Source of the DNA: Azomonas agilis
GTDB taxonomy: Bacteria > Pseudomonadota > Gammaproteobacteria > Pseudomonadales > Pseudomonadaceae
Reading direction: 5' to 3'
Assembly (NCBI RefSeq): GCF_007830255.1
Contig: NZ_VLKG01000010.1
Coordinates: 1-64,000, forward strand
Length of the DNA: 64,000 nucleotides
Shown here: one piece after another, positions 1 to 8,666 of the stretch
How positions within the stretch are numbered: position 1 is the first letter of the stretch
How the letters are laid out: every line of letters begins with the position of its first letter
Notes under the pieces: model-generated
The model's database searches: none
The model's input: only the letters and a program-made list of their open reading frames with translations
Told to the model about the DNA's origin: nothing
Made by a program: the position numbers and the translations under genes

Positions 1-29
1 ATCTGAGCCATGATCAAACTCTTCAGTTT
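1..29 (-). rRNA. 16S ribosomal RNA, 5' end only
   Basis: Read on the minus strand, the first 29 bases match the highly conserved 5' end of bacterial 16S rRNA, which contains the GAGTTTGATCATGGCTCAG segment used for universal primers. The mature 5' end is placed at 29 by alignment with the E. coli start. The gene runs leftward out of the window, so only the first few nucleotides of helix 1 are present. The upstream promoters and boxA support this being the head of a real rrn operon. Confidence 0.95.
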
Positions 30-169
30 AAATCTTACGAGTTTTGAGAAACTCTAAACTTGGCTCAGCAATCGCAAAAACTCATGAATTCACGAGTTAC
101 TTATGATGCTGATAATCTTTTGATTGCCAGTCTTAATCACAAGCACCCACACGAATTGCTTGGTTTAGT

Positions 170-180
170 TGTTAAAGAGC
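170..180 (-). promoter_or_regulatory. boxA antitermination site of rrn leader
   Basis: On the minus strand this reads GCTCTTTAACA, which matches the boxA consensus used by NusB/NusE (S10) for rRNA antitermination. It lies downstream of both promoters and about 140 bases before the mature 16S end, the expected place. Confidence 0.85.
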
Positions 181-216
181 GTTTGGCTGAGCCTTTCGTC
201 TCAACCGAGGCCGCGC

Positions 217-244
217 ATTCTACAGCAGCCTCACATCCTGTCAA
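217..244 (-). promoter_or_regulatory. rrn P2 promoter
   Basis: Minus-strand -35 TTGACA (239-244) and -10 TAGAAT (217-222) are separated by 16 bases, the short spacing typical of rRNA promoters. A GC-rich discriminator (GCGCGG) follows the -10 and an A-rich tract lies just upstream of the -35, like an UP element. GC-rich discriminators are the known basis of stringent control by ppGpp and DksA. Confidence 0.8.
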
Positions 245-483
245 GCTTTTTTCGAATCTTTTTTCTTCGATTCAAACCGCGCTTGGGGCGGGTACCACAA
301 CTACGTTAAGTTCAGGTTACGCTAAACTGACTGAAATGACCAGGGTAGCAACTACAATCTAAACTCAAGCAGTTCTACGACTTAGCAGGATCAGACTTAA
401 AAACCAGCTACCGAAACAGCTTAACCGGTAACCCTTTGATTTACTTCGTCTTTTCGCTGCGTTCTGCAGTAGAAGTGGGGCGC

Positions 484-511
484 ATTATAAGGACTTTAGT
501 AAGTAGGTCAA
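484..511 (-). promoter_or_regulatory. rrn P1 promoter
   Basis: Minus-strand -35 TTGACC (506-511) and a perfect -10 TATAAT (484-489) are separated by 16 bases. The discriminator starts GCGCCCC, and an A/T-rich run at 514-538 upstream resembles an UP element that would bind the alpha subunit. With P2 this gives the tandem arrangement known from E. coli rrn operons. Confidence 0.85.
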
Positions 512-638
512 GCATTAATTTTAACTTTTTTGAAAAAAGGGCAATTTTGGGCGAATGCTTAGTATTTTCTACCATCATCGCTAGAATATTCACCTCCCCC
601 TCAATCCATTCATCTTCTTTAATAAGGTGAGCAACACC

Positions 639-1229
639 ATGCGACTGTGGCCAAGCTCTGTACGTCAATGGCACTGGATTAGTTCTGCAATAGGACTGGC
701 TGGACTTTTCTTTTTTGCTGTGACGGGATTGACACTTAACCATTCGGGACAACTGGAGTCTCCCGCAGAAGTACGAACCAGTGAACTACAGCTCCCCCCT
801 CTTTTACTCCAGCAGCTACAGGCAGCAGATGAATCAGCATTACCTGATGATGTGCAGTATTGGTTAAGCCAAAATTTGGGCTTAGATCTTTCTATTAGCC
901 CACTGGAGTTATCTGCTGAATACGCTCTGGAAGCTGCTATCTCTCCTAGAACACACACCAGCATTCAGATTGACCGAGAAACAGGCCGAGTGATTTCAGA
1001 GACGACTACTCAAGGATGGATTACTTTCTTTAATAACCTACATACAAATCGTCATGACAGCCTTGCTTGGAGCTGGTTTATTGACTTTTTTGCAGTTAGC
1101 TGCATCGTTTTTAGCGCATCAGGACTGCTGTTATTAAAGCGCCAAGCCAGTGGGCGACCCTTCACTTGGCCTGTCATGGGTCTTGGTCTGTTATTGCCGC
1201 TTATTTTAATACTCTTCTTCTTTCACTAG
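639..1229 (+). CDS. PepSY-associated membrane protein, iron cluster
   Basis: A 196-residue integral membrane protein with the layout of PepSY-associated TM helix proteins: one membrane segment near residues 14-33, a periplasmic region to about residue 130, and two more hydrophobic segments at the C-terminus. His12 and His35 flank the first helix, and a second His pair lies in the NLHTNRHDS segment before helix 2; such residues could bind heme or metal, which is inference. I chose ATG 639 because AAGGTG lies 9 bases upstream; a GTG at 627 is in frame but has no ribosome site. The DUF2271 gene starts 9 bases after its stop, so the two are probably co-transcribed. Related proteins sit beside siderophore receptors and are thought to pass electrons for ferric-siderophore reduction. 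Confidence 0.8.
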   Translation: MRLWPSSVRQWHWISSAIGLAGLFFFAVTGLTLNHSGQLESPAEVRTSELQLPPLLLQQLQAADESALPDDVQYWLSQNLGLDLSISPLELSAEYALEAAISPRTHTSIQIDRETGRVISETTTQGWITFFNNLHTNRHDSLAWSWFIDFFAVSCIVFSASGLLLLKRQASGRPFTWPVMGLGLLLPLILILFFFH

Positions 1230-1238
1230 AGCGCTCTT

Positions 1239-1775
1239 ATGTTCATCAGGTCTAGCATTTCAGCGATGCTCGTATGCACTGCGTTTTTATCCACTCCACT
1301 GACAGCCGCCACTATGGATGTGAGTGTGGAGCTCCCTCAGATCGAAACCCATAACTATCGCCGACCCTATGTTGCTATATGGATAGAAACCTTTAACCAA
1401 GAACAGGTTGCTCATCTGGCAGTGTGGTACAAAACCAAGGCTCCCAATAATAAAGGACTGAAATGGCTGCCAGATCTCAGTCACTGGTGGAAGCGTGGCG
1501 GTAAAGATCAGAAATTTCCCATTGACGGCGTGACCGGTGCAACCCGCGGCCCCGGTGTAGAAACCTTGCATTTTGATACCACTCAAGGCCCGCTTAAGGA
1601 TTTAAAGCCTGGCAAATACTATCTGTCGCTTGAAGCAGCTCGTGAACATACAAAGCAAACAGTAGCTCGTGAGCGGGTAATGATCTCATTTACTTGGCCT
1701 CCCACTAAAGCTGAACTCTTTAATACAAAAGGCACAACGGAGATTGGGGCTGTTTCTCTGAATATAGCGCCCTAA
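1239..1775 (+). CDS. DUF2271 exported protein, possible flavinylated carrier
   Basis: A 178-residue DUF2271 protein with a signal peptide (hydrophobic core about residues 8-22, cleavage near LTAA). The rest is a compact domain containing WWKRGGKDQKF and then DGVTGAT at about 96-102. The last part, T-G-A-T, resembles the (S/T)GA(T/S) motif at which ApbE attaches FMN to a threonine, which would be Thr102. Comparative work has linked DUF2271 with PepSY membrane proteins and ApbE in extracytosolic flavin electron transfer. Here it follows the PepSY gene directly and converges on the siderophore receptor gene. No apbE is seen in the window. The flavinylation is a motif-based inference; the family call is firmer. 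Confidence 0.75.
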   Translation: MFIRSSISAMLVCTAFLSTPLTAATMDVSVELPQIETHNYRRPYVAIWIETFNQEQVAHLAVWYKTKAPNNKGLKWLPDLSHWWKRGGKDQKFPIDGVTGATRGPGVETLHFDTTQGPLKDLKPGKYYLSLEAAREHTKQTVARERVMISFTWPPTKAELFNTKGTTEIGAVSLNIAP

Positions 1776-1780
1776 TAAGC

Positions 1781-1810
1781 AGTAAACCCGGTACTCAGAC
1801 CGGGTTTACT
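1781..1810. terminator. Convergent hairpin between DUF2271 and piuA
   Basis: A perfect 12-base inverted repeat (AGTAAACCCGGT at 1781-1792 and its complement at 1799-1810) with a 6-base loop lies between two convergent genes. No long T-run follows on either side, so it may be a weak bidirectional terminator or a 3'-end stabilising hairpin. Confidence 0.6.
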
Positions 1811-1842
1811 GGATAGGTTATTTGCAAACCCATGTGCGTCTA

Positions 1843-4170
1843 TTAAAACTTAATATTAGTCGCCAATAGTGCTGTCCGCCCCGGAGCTACGTGGGCATAG
1901 CCTGCGCGAATTTGATCAAAATAACGTTTGTCGGTAAGGTTTTGAATGTTGAGTTGAAAATCAAGATTTTCATTCACTTGATAAGCGGCCATTGCATCGT
2001 ACCGCCAGTAACTGGACACCTCTATCGTATTAGTCGCATTACCATAACGTTGGTCCATGTAGTTAGCACCACCGCCAATAATCAAATCAGACTTTACTTT
2101 ATAGGTAGTCCAAAGGCTTAGACTGTTACGCGGCGTGCTAGGCACATGATTGCCATCGTTAGCACCGTCCACATAATTGGGCGCGGCGGTCGTACCCAAG
2201 TTGACAGCACCGCCTTTTTCAATCTCGCTATCCAGATACGTGTAGTTAACAAAGGCATCCCAGTTATCCATAATGGTGCCGTTGATACCCAACTCGACCC
2301 CTTTGACTACCACTTTACCGATATTACTGGTCGCGCCTGCTTGGTCAGTAAAGCGCGCATTGTCTTTCTCGGTACGGAAGAAAGCTGCGTTGATGCCTAG
2401 ACGCTTATCAAAGAACTCCCATTTGGTACCGATTTCCCAGTTATCGTTACGCTCGCGCTCCAAATCCTGGTTGGTTGCAGCCAGACCATCTGCGCCCTCA
2501 CCGCTGGTCTCCCCCACTGGGTTATAGGAAACAGACTGAGCGTAGTAGATGCTACCGTTAGGTAACGGATTAAACACAATACCCGCTTGATAACTGACGA
2601 AGTTGGTGTTGTTTTCAAAGTTGAAGCGTTCAGCTTGACTGTTCACCGTGCGAACACCACGGGATTCGGTATCGAAATCGTCGTGGCGTAGGCCAAAGTT
2701 AAACGACCACTGATCGTTAAACTTGATGGTGTCAAACATAAAGGCCGCCAAGGTTTCGGTACGGGTGTCGGTATAGTTCACACCGGGCGTAACGACCCCA
2801 GTATAACCCTGATCGTAGGTCGGATTAGTTAAGGAGGTACAACGCCCCGAGCTAAGGAGACTGGATAAAGGCACAGCACTTGTGCCCGCACAGCTACCGT
2901 TGACACTGAACGCATAGGGGCGGTTATGTACGTCTTCGTAACTGGCTTCTACCCCGGCAATTAGGTTGTGCTCCCAACCGAAGGTATTGAATTTAATTTT
3001 CAGATCCGTTTGGTTGACCCAACCATCAGAGGTGGAGTCACGGCTTCTGGAACCCCGAGACACATAATCTGCGCCGTTAACTCGCGTATAGGCCGGGCTC
3101 GTTACCACATAATCAAGAGTGGTACGCACCATACGGAAGGCATTGGTCAGGGTGATATTTTCGTTAAAGTCGTGCTCAAACTTGAGATAGCCTGAGTCAG
3201 TGGTGCTGTCGCGATAATCGCTGGAGTAGCCATAGAAACGATCTCGATCACCACCGATGGGACGGGCTTTCTTGCCCGCTCCTGCACTCGCTTCGACGGG
3301 AACACCATAATCTGGCATATCATCCGTATCCAGATGATAGTAAGACATCAGCAAGCGCGTCGGAGTATCAAAGCCAATTTGCAGACTCGGAGCCACACCC
3401 CAGCGATTTACATCTACTTTGTCACGACCTGCAACATTAGCATCGTGGGACATCACATTCAGACGAAATGCCACTTGATCTGTCAGCACATAGTTGGTGT
3501 CTAACGTATAGCGACGGGTCTGATCCGTACCCCATGTATAGCTGAGGTTATTAAAGTTTTCACGCTTAGGGCTTTTGGTTGACATGTTGATAGCACCACC
3601 TGTGGAACCTGCACCCACAAAGGCAGAACCTGGCCCTTTACTGACTTCAATCTGTTCAATGTTGAAGATTTCCCGAGTTTGCGAAGCTACATCTCGCAGA
3701 CCATCAACGAACTGATCACTTTCGGCACTAAAGCCACGGATGATCGGACGGTCACCGGCTGGATTCCCCCCCTCCCCCGAGCCAAAAGTAATACCTGATA
3801 CAGTACGCAAAGCATCCACTAGGGTTAAAGAGCCTGTATCTTTAATCACCTGTTCGCTAATCACCGTGATCGTTTTAGGTGTTTCCCGTAAAGGCGCGGT
3901 ATAGCGACGGTTTACAGACTCATCCACTTTATAACTGCCACGCTCCTGTTGCCCTGTAACAGAGACAGCTTCTAGGGCAATAGGCTCATCCCCTGAGCCT
4001 GAAGAGACTTGTTTTTCTGTTACTTCCGCTGGCTGCTTTTGAGTCCTTGGTGTGACATTCGCCTCAGATGACTGCCCTACAGCCTGCAAAGGAAGCGCTG
4101 ATATAGCAACACCTATTGCTGAAGATAACATATGGTAACGGTATTGAAAGCGAGGGGATTGCGTTGACAT
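1843..4170 (-). CDS. piuA: TonB-dependent siderophore receptor, PiuA/Fiu type
   Basis: A 775-residue outer-membrane receptor. After a signal peptide ending near LPLQAVGQ comes a short linker, then the plug domain (LRETPKTITVISEQVI, VDALRTVSGI, RPIIRGFS, VSKGPGSAFVGAGSTGGAINM), then the 22-strand barrel ending in the aromatic residue expected for outer-membrane insertion (NIKF). Members of this group import catechol-type ferric siderophores with TonB-ExbBD energy. ATG 4170 was taken as the start; a TTG nine bases further up is in frame but lacks ribosome-site spacing. The divergent neighbour is piuC, with a Fur-box-like site between them, the same pairing as PA4514-PA4515 of P. aeruginosa. The exact siderophore cannot be told from sequence. 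Confidence 0.9.
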   Translation of the reverse strand: MSTQSPRFQYRYHMLSSAIGVAISALPLQAVGQSSEANVTPRTQKQPAEVTEKQVSSGSGDEPIALEAVSVTGQQERGSYKVDESVNRRYTAPLRETPKTITVISEQVIKDTGSLTLVDALRTVSGITFGSGEGGNPAGDRPIIRGFSAESDQFVDGLRDVASQTREIFNIEQIEVSKGPGSAFVGAGSTGGAINMSTKSPKRENFNNLSYTWGTDQTRRYTLDTNYVLTDQVAFRLNVMSHDANVAGRDKVDVNRWGVAPSLQIGFDTPTRLLMSYYHLDTDDMPDYGVPVEASAGAGKKARPIGGDRDRFYGYSSDYRDSTTDSGYLKFEHDFNENITLTNAFRMVRTTLDYVVTSPAYTRVNGADYVSRGSRSRDSTSDGWVNQTDLKIKFNTFGWEHNLIAGVEASYEDVHNRPYAFSVNGSCAGTSAVPLSSLLSSGRCTSLTNPTYDQGYTGVVTPGVNYTDTRTETLAAFMFDTIKFNDQWSFNFGLRHDDFDTESRGVRTVNSQAERFNFENNTNFVSYQAGIVFNPLPNGSIYYAQSVSYNPVGETSGEGADGLAATNQDLERERNDNWEIGTKWEFFDKRLGINAAFFRTEKDNARFTDQAGATSNIGKVVVKGVELGINGTIMDNWDAFVNYTYLDSEIEKGGAVNLGTTAAPNYVDGANDGNHVPSTPRNSLSLWTTYKVKSDLIIGGGANYMDQRYGNATNTIEVSSYWRYDAMAAYQVNENLDFQLNIQNLTDKRYFDQIRAGYAHVAPGRTALLATNIKF

Positions 4171-4249
4171 TATAGCCAAACCTGCAAAAGGTGGATTTAA
4201 GCTTGTTTTGTTTAAGAAAAAATCTCATTTACTGTTTTAATTTTGTTAC

Positions 4250-4263
4250 ATTACAATTGTAAT
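4250..4263. promoter_or_regulatory. Perfect 14-base palindrome in piuA-piuC intergenic region
   Basis: ATTACAATTGTAAT is its own reverse complement. It lies 8 bases from the Fur-like site and between divergent iron genes. It could be a second Fur-binding unit or the site of a separate regulator; sequence alone does not decide. Confidence 0.45.
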
Positions 4264-4270
4264 TGGAAGA

Positions 4271-4289
4271 TATAATGATAAAAATTTTT
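4271..4289. promoter_or_regulatory. Fur-box-like operator
   Basis: Compared with the classical 19-base Fur box GATAATGATAATCATTATC, this site agrees at 14 of 19 positions, including the full ATAATGATAA core. It lies 35 bases before piuC and 100 bases before piuA, so it could repress both under iron-replete conditions. Confidence 0.65.
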
Positions 4290-4323
4290 ACTTGTTATTC
4301 GTTGTTAATAGGGGGGCTCCCTT

Positions 4324-5004
4324 ATGCTGTTGCACATCCCTCAGATATTTTCAGCCGCCGAGCTTGCGGAAATACGCCAAGCGTTAAACCAAGCCCACTG
4401 GATTGACGGTAAGACGACTGCCGGACATTTATCCATTCAGCTTAAAAGCAACCTACAGCTAGCAGAGGGGGATCCGCTGGCTCGCAGCATCAGCGAGGTT
4501 ATGTTGCAGCGCCTATGGAAAACGCCTCAATTTATGTCTGCTGCGTTACCCAATAAGGTCTATCCCCCCATGTTCAACTGTTATACCGAAGGAGGAACCT
4601 TTGGATTTCACGTTGATAATGCCGTGCGGGATATTCCCAAAAGCATTGAGCGAGTTCGGACAGATTTATCCGCAACCCTCTTTTTTAGCGATCCCAACGA
4701 ATACGAAGGAGGTGAGCTGATCATTCAGGACACTTACGGCGTACAGCCCGTTAAACTTCCGGCAGGTAGCCTCGTACTCTATCCCAGTACCAGTGTGCAT
4801 CAAGTCACCCCTGTTACTAAGGGCGCTCGGTTCGCTTCATTCTTTTGGATTCAAAGCCTGATTCGCGAGGATGCTCAACGCACCCTGCTGTATGAGCTGG
4901 ATTTAAGTATTCAAGCTTTAACCCAAGAACTTCCGGGAAACCCCGCTTTAGTGCAGCTTTCTAGCACCTACCATAACTTGCTACGCCGCTGGGTTGAGGT
5001 GTAA
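4324..5004 (+). CDS. piuC: Fe(II)/2-oxoglutarate PKHD-type hydroxylase PiuC
   Basis: A 226-residue protein of the YbiX/PiuC family, the usual length. The double-stranded beta-helix iron site is visible: His96 and Asp98 in FGFHVDNAV, His159 in TSVHQVTPV, and Arg169 for the 2-oxoglutarate carboxylate. Members are cytoplasmic Fe(II)- and 2-oxoglutarate-dependent dioxygenases found beside siderophore receptors; their substrate is not settled, though a role in siderophore processing or iron release is suspected. It is divergent from piuA and followed two bases after its stop by the Sel1 gene, matching PA4515-PA4516. The Fur-like site 35 bases upstream predicts iron repression. Confidence 0.9.
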   Translation: MLLHIPQIFSAAELAEIRQALNQAHWIDGKTTAGHLSIQLKSNLQLAEGDPLARSISEVMLQRLWKTPQFMSAALPNKVYPPMFNCYTEGGTFGFHVDNAVRDIPKSIERVRTDLSATLFFSDPNEYEGGELIIQDTYGVQPVKLPAGSLVLYPSTSVHQVTPVTKGARFASFFWIQSLIREDAQRTLLYELDLSIQALTQELPGNPALVQLSSTYHNLLRRWVEV

Positions 5005-5006
5005 AC

Positions 5007-5765
5007 ATGGCTCAAGGTTTATACCATCAGCGTCCGGTTACGCTAGATCAATTGGAACCCGGCCAACTCCCCCCCCAACAAGCGGCCCGCCTTTTATTAG
5101 AAACGGCACGCACTGGTGAGCCTGAAGCTCAAGCACTCCTAGGGCAAATTCTGCTGGATGGATACGGCATTCAAAAAGATACTCGACTCGCCTTCCAATG
5201 GTTCTGCATCGCAGCCGCTCAGGGACATCCCATGGCGTGCAATATGGTGGGCCGCTGTTTAGAACACGGATGGGGTTGCACCGTCAATGTCGTTACAGCC
5301 GCCTCCTATTATGAACGTGCTAGCCATTTAGGTTTAGATTGGGGGATGTATAACCTAGCCAATTTGCTGGCAACTGGCCAAATTGGTCCTACTGATGAGG
5401 CTGCCGCTTTTCATTTATACCAGCAAGCCGCTGAACTGGGACATGCTAAATCCATGAACTTGGTCGGACGCTATTTAGAAGAAGGCCGGGTTGGCCCTGC
5501 CGATACTCAAGCCGCCTTCCAGTGGTATTTACGCTCGGCACAAGCAGGCGACTTTCGGGGCCAATTCAGCTTAGCGACGGTTCTGGCCAGCCAAGAACAA
5601 TGGAGCCAAGCCCGCTATTGGTTGTTACAAGCGCTGCATCGAGGCCATTTAAAATTCCTACGTAAAGCCCGAGATGAGCTGGCTCAAGCCGCACCACCTG
5701 CATTGACCGATATTATTCAAGCCTACGCACAGCGTTGCCAAGCCCTAGAATCCATCTCAGCCTAA
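5007..5765 (+). CDS. Sel1-repeat (tetratricopeptide-like) protein
   Basis: A 252-residue protein built of Sel1-like repeats, seen as recurring blocks of the type GEPEAQALLGQILLDG, GHPMACNMVGRCLEHG, GLDWGMYNLANLLATG, GHAKSMNLVGRYLEEG and GDFRGQFSLATVLAS from about residue 35 to 200. Such repeats form helical scaffolds for protein contacts. There is no signal peptide, so it is probably cytoplasmic. It starts two bases after piuC and is the counterpart of PA4516, which suggests it is expressed with, and may assist, the dioxygenase. Its direct partner is unknown. Confidence 0.8.
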   Translation: MAQGLYHQRPVTLDQLEPGQLPPQQAARLLLETARTGEPEAQALLGQILLDGYGIQKDTRLAFQWFCIAAAQGHPMACNMVGRCLEHGWGCTVNVVTAASYYERASHLGLDWGMYNLANLLATGQIGPTDEAAAFHLYQQAAELGHAKSMNLVGRYLEEGRVGPADTQAAFQWYLRSAQAGDFRGQFSLATVLASQEQWSQARYWLLQALHRGHLKFLRKARDELAQAAPPALTDIIQAYAQRCQALESISA

Positions 5766-5830
5766 GAGACTCTAGTCTGCTGAAGACGTGACTTTGCAAC
5801 ACAGCTGAGTTAGCGTGCTGTAATAGTTTT

Positions 5831-5850
5831 AACCTGACTATTATCAGGTT
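5831..5850. promoter_or_regulatory. Small hairpin upstream of tal
   Basis: A perfect 7-base inverted repeat (AACCTGA and TCAGGTT) with a 6-base loop lies 25 bases before the transaldolase start and 66 bases after the Sel1 gene. No T-run follows. It may be a weak terminator or a leader hairpin. Confidence 0.35.
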
Positions 5851-5874
5851 CAGCCCGTTTCAAGAGCAGGTTCC

Positions 5875-6795
5875 ATGACATCTAAACTGGATCAACTCAA
5901 GACCTTTACTACAGTAGTTGCAGACACTGGTGACTTAGATGCCATCAGCCATTTAAAACCGGTAGATGCCACCACCAATCCTTCACTGCTGCTTAAAGCG
6001 GCCCTACTTCCTCGCTATACCGAGCAACTCAACCGAGCCAAACACTTAGCTCAGACTGACCTTAATCAGGCCTGCGATCGTTTTGCAGTCGCTGTAGGTC
6101 AAGAGGTGCTTAAGCTGGTTCCAGGCGTTATCTCAACGGAAGTTGATGCTCGATTGTCCTTTCACACGCAGGCCACCTTAACGCGTGCTCAAAGGTTGGT
6201 GGATTTATATACCGCCACCGGAGTTGATCCCAAGCGAGTCCTGATCAAAATTGCGGCTACTTGGGAAGGCATACGCGCTGCCGAACAGCTTGAGCGACTG
6301 GGCATTCGCACTAATTTGACCCTAGTTTTTTCATTTGCTCAGGCTGCTGCCTGTGCTGATGCTGGAGTCTATCTGATTTCACCTTTCGTAGGACGTATTT
6401 ACGACTGGTATAAAAAGCACGAAAACCGGGATTACCAAGGCAGCGAAGATCCCGGAGTATGCTCTGTGACTCGTATCTACGACTATTACAAAGCACACCA
6501 GTATTCCACTGTAGTCATGGGCGCTAGCTTTCGTAACCTCTCCCAAATTGAAGCCTTAGCAGGTTGCGACCGCTTAACTATTAGCCCTGATTTATTACAA
6601 CAGTTGGCCCAAGCGCAAGGTGAGCTGAAACGACAACTCATACCGGGCCAAGCCTCTGAACCGAACATCAACTTAGATGAGCCTAAGTTTCGATGGGCCA
6701 TGAATGAAGATCCAATGGCCACCGAAAAACTGGCCGAAGGCATTCGATTGTTTGCGCAGGATCAAGTTAAGCTAGAGCGCCTACTACTCAGTTAA
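5875..6795 (+). CDS. tal: Transaldolase
   Basis: A 306-residue class I aldolase-fold enzyme of the pentose phosphate pathway that moves a dihydroxyacetone unit from sedoheptulose 7-phosphate to glyceraldehyde 3-phosphate. The N-terminal [12 protein letters not shown] signature and the Schiff-base lysine (Lys125 in [11 protein letters not shown]) are present, as is the [11 protein letters not shown] phosphate-binding region. The length fits TalB-type enzymes. Its 3' end overlaps by 4 bases the 3' end of the convergent STAS gene. The order tal-rssC-rssB is the same as PA2796-PA2798. Confidence 0.95.
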   Translation: MTSKLDQLKTFTTVVADTGDLDAISHLKPVDATTNPSLLLKAALLPRYTEQLNRAKHLAQTDLNQACDRFAVAVGQEVLKLVPGVISTEVDARLSFHTQATLTRAQRLVDLYTATGVDPKRVLIKIAATWEGIRAAEQLERLGIRTNLTLVFSFAQAAACADAGVYLISPFVGRIYDWYKKHENRDYQGSEDPGVCSVTRIYDYYKAHQYSTVVMGASFRNLSQIEALAGCDRLTISPDLLQQLAQAQGELKRQLIPGQASEPNINLDEPKFRWAMNEDPMATEKLAEGIRLFAQDQVKLERLLLS

Positions 6796-7277
6796 GCCTC
6801 ACGCTCTAATACGCTTACTAAATCCCGAAATGCCATCCGATTCGGCTCATTAAGGCTCATCAGAATTTGGTGAGCCTCTATCACTTTGGCCCGAATAGCC
6901 GCCTCCGAATCCTGTTGCATGGGTAGCTCGTTTAACGGTGATAAGCTACCTAAAGGCTGAGTCACAATATTAAACACCTGCTCAAATCCCATTGAGGTGA
7001 CTTGGCGTGTCACATCAGGACAGGTGCTCACTAGAGTAGGTAACTGTTTTGTCTTTTGACGATGTAAGATTGACAGCTTCGCCAACAGTCCCAGCGTTGT
7101 GCTATCTAAACTACAAGCTTCTGTCAAATCCACAATAACGGATGAAAAGCTAGAAGCCATAAACATACGCTCGATAGCAGCATCCAATGCCGAACAAAAG
7201 GTCAGACGAATTTCCCCGGTAAATTTCAGGACAAAAACTCCGTTTTGCTCCGCAAACTGGATTTTTCCGGTACTCAT
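6792..7277 (-). CDS. rssC: STAS-domain anti-sigma factor antagonist (RssC-like)
   Basis: A 161-residue cytoplasmic protein with an N-terminal STAS domain (residues about 5-105). The segment [10 protein letters not shown] carries the serine normally phosphorylated in anti-anti-sigma factors (Ser56 or Ser59). The C-terminal 50 residues are helical and not part of the core domain. It starts inside the last codons of the upstream RssB-like gene (4-base overlap), so the two are translationally coupled. In Pseudomonas the RssB/RssC pair controls levels of the stationary-phase sigma factor, and the phosphatase domain of RssB is the likely partner that acts on this serine. Confidence 0.8.
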   Translation of the reverse strand: MSTGKIQFAEQNGVFVLKFTGEIRLTFCSALDAAIERMFMASSFSSVIVDLTEACSLDSTTLGLLAKLSILHRQKTKQLPTLVSTCPDVTRQVTSMGFEQVFNIVTQPLGSLSPLNELPMQQDSEAAIRAKVIEAHQILMSLNEPNRMAFRDLVSVLEREA

Positions 7278-8458
7278 GCAAGGTTCCTGCTTAAGACCAG
7301 TATGGCAATGTCATCAGGCATATCTTTGAGCGTTTCAAGGGCAAAATTCTGAATCAACCCTTCCAAACACCCTGAAGCCTGAACAACACGCTCCGGCAAA
7401 GCCCGCTCTTTATCCGCTAATGTTTTGTCCGGCAGAACCTCTAAGATACCGTCAGACAGCAGCGTCAAACTAAAAGATTCTGGGAGCTCCAGTTGGAAAT
7501 CCGAATAAGAAGCTTCAGGAAACAAACCAACGGGTAACCCCTTCCCTTCAAGATAGCGAGCTTTACCTTCACTAAATAGCACAGGCAGAGGAAGATGCCC
7601 ACCTACACTGTAGTGTAGTAGGTTGCGCTCAAGATCAATCACGCCCCCTAACATGGTGACATGCTTACCCAGATGGCAATTAATCAAACCCTGGTTGATG
7701 TAGGACAGCACCTCTGAAGGCTTAAACTCAGGTAACACCCCACGATGACGCGACTCGTACAGCAAGCGAGTAGTCATGAACTTCAGTAGCACCGTTACAA
7801 ACGCAGAGGAAGCACCGTGTCCTGATACATCCGCCAAATAAAAACCTAAGCGGCGCTCGTCAATACGAAAATAATCGACAAAGTCACCGGAGAGATACAA
7901 AGAGGGAATAATACGGTGAGCAAACTGGAACGCATCTACAGCCCAAGGTGTAGGCGGAAGCATGTTCATTTGTACCTGCCGCCCAGCATCCTGATCTTCT
8001 TGTAACAACTGCAAACTGGCCTGCAAACTCTGATTGGCCGTCTCAAGCTGCTGTCGATAGCGCTGATTTTCCTGACGCAAACGGTAACGATCCAATGCCC
8101 GCTGGATGGAGTGCTCCAACATGGCTAAATCTTCGACAGGCTTGATCAAGTAATCTGCAGCACCAAGACGTAATGCCTCTACGGCATCTTTCATGATTCC
8201 TGCACCGGAGATGACAATGACGGGCAAATCAGGATGGCGCTCATGCAATTGGCGGATTAGCTCTAACCCGTCCATATGAGGCATACGCAAATCACAGATC
8301 ACTAAGTCGGGACAGCAATGGTCAAAGAGCGCTAGCCCTTGAGCGCCTGTACCGGCTTGAAAGACCTTAAAGCCACTGTCTTCAAGGTAGTCCACTAAGC
8401 TTGAGCGAACCACCTCATCATCATCAATGATTAGCAGCGTGGCATGAGGATTGGACAT
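7274..8458 (-). CDS. rssB: Response regulator with PP2C-type phosphatase (RssB-like)
   Basis: A 394-residue protein with an N-terminal receiver domain (acidic pocket IDDDE, phosphoacceptor Asp56 in VICDLRMP, conserved Lys in YLIKPVED), a coiled-coil linker at about 120-165, and a SpoIIE/PP2C-like domain. In the latter, the metal ligands are intact: SGDFVDYF, ADVSGHG, LSDGILEV and PDDIAIL, so it should be an active serine phosphatase. The length and neighbour fit PA2798 of P. aeruginosa. It differs from E. coli RssB, whose output domain is degenerate. It probably acts on the STAS protein encoded next to it and affects RpoS turnover; that is family knowledge, not seen here. Confidence 0.85.
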   Translation of the reverse strand: MSNPHATLLIIDDDEVVRSSLVDYLEDSGFKVFQAGTGAQGLALFDHCCPDLVICDLRMPHMDGLELIRQLHERHPDLPVIVISGAGIMKDAVEALRLGAADYLIKPVEDLAMLEHSIQRALDRYRLRQENQRYRQQLETANQSLQASLQLLQEDQDAGRQVQMNMLPPTPWAVDAFQFAHRIIPSLYLSGDFVDYFRIDERRLGFYLADVSGHGASSAFVTVLLKFMTTRLLYESRHRGVLPEFKPSEVLSYINQGLINCHLGKHVTMLGGVIDLERNLLHYSVGGHLPLPVLFSEGKARYLEGKGLPVGLFPEASYSDFQLELPESFSLTLLSDGILEVLPDKTLADKERALPERVVQASGCLEGLIQNFALETLKDMPDDIAILVLSRNLA

Positions 8459-8608
8459 GTTGCTACCAGATTAACCCTGAGCGATGACATGCCTCGGCGC
8501 AAGCGCCAGAGTGCCCTTTTATGGCGCAGACGGTACTCTCATACCTTAAGCGTTTCAAGTCTGTTCACTGTGCCAAAGGGTAACTCGAAAACACCCAACC
8601 CTCCAAAT

Positions 8609-8643
8609 GTGGCTTCGAACATCAGTTGCTCATCCGAAGCCAC
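8609..8643 (-). terminator. Hairpin downstream of mlaA
   Basis: A perfect 9-base inverted repeat (8609-8617 and 8635-8643) with a 17-base loop follows the mlaA stop by 23 bases on the minus strand. There is no strong T-run, so termination efficiency is doubtful. Confidence 0.4.
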
Positions 8644-8666
8644 GCTCTGATATGAGGCGTATTCGA

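Larger units (their letters stand above)
30..475 (-). other. rRNA operon leader region
   Basis: This stretch lies between the P1 promoter and the mature 16S start. It holds the P2 promoter, boxA and the precursor leader that would be removed by RNase III and other nucleases. A 100-codon open frame on the plus strand runs across it, but its composition follows the rRNA leader elements and it has no recognisable product. I see no protein gene here. Confidence 0.8.

Noticed and set aside
60-362. 100-codon open frame in the rRNA leader
   Set aside because: It starts with a non-ATG codon, crosses P2 and boxA on the opposite strand, and has no recognisable product.
520-638. Fur box before the PepSY gene
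   Set aside because: AT-rich sequence gives only scattered partial matches, below what I accept for the site at 4271-4289.
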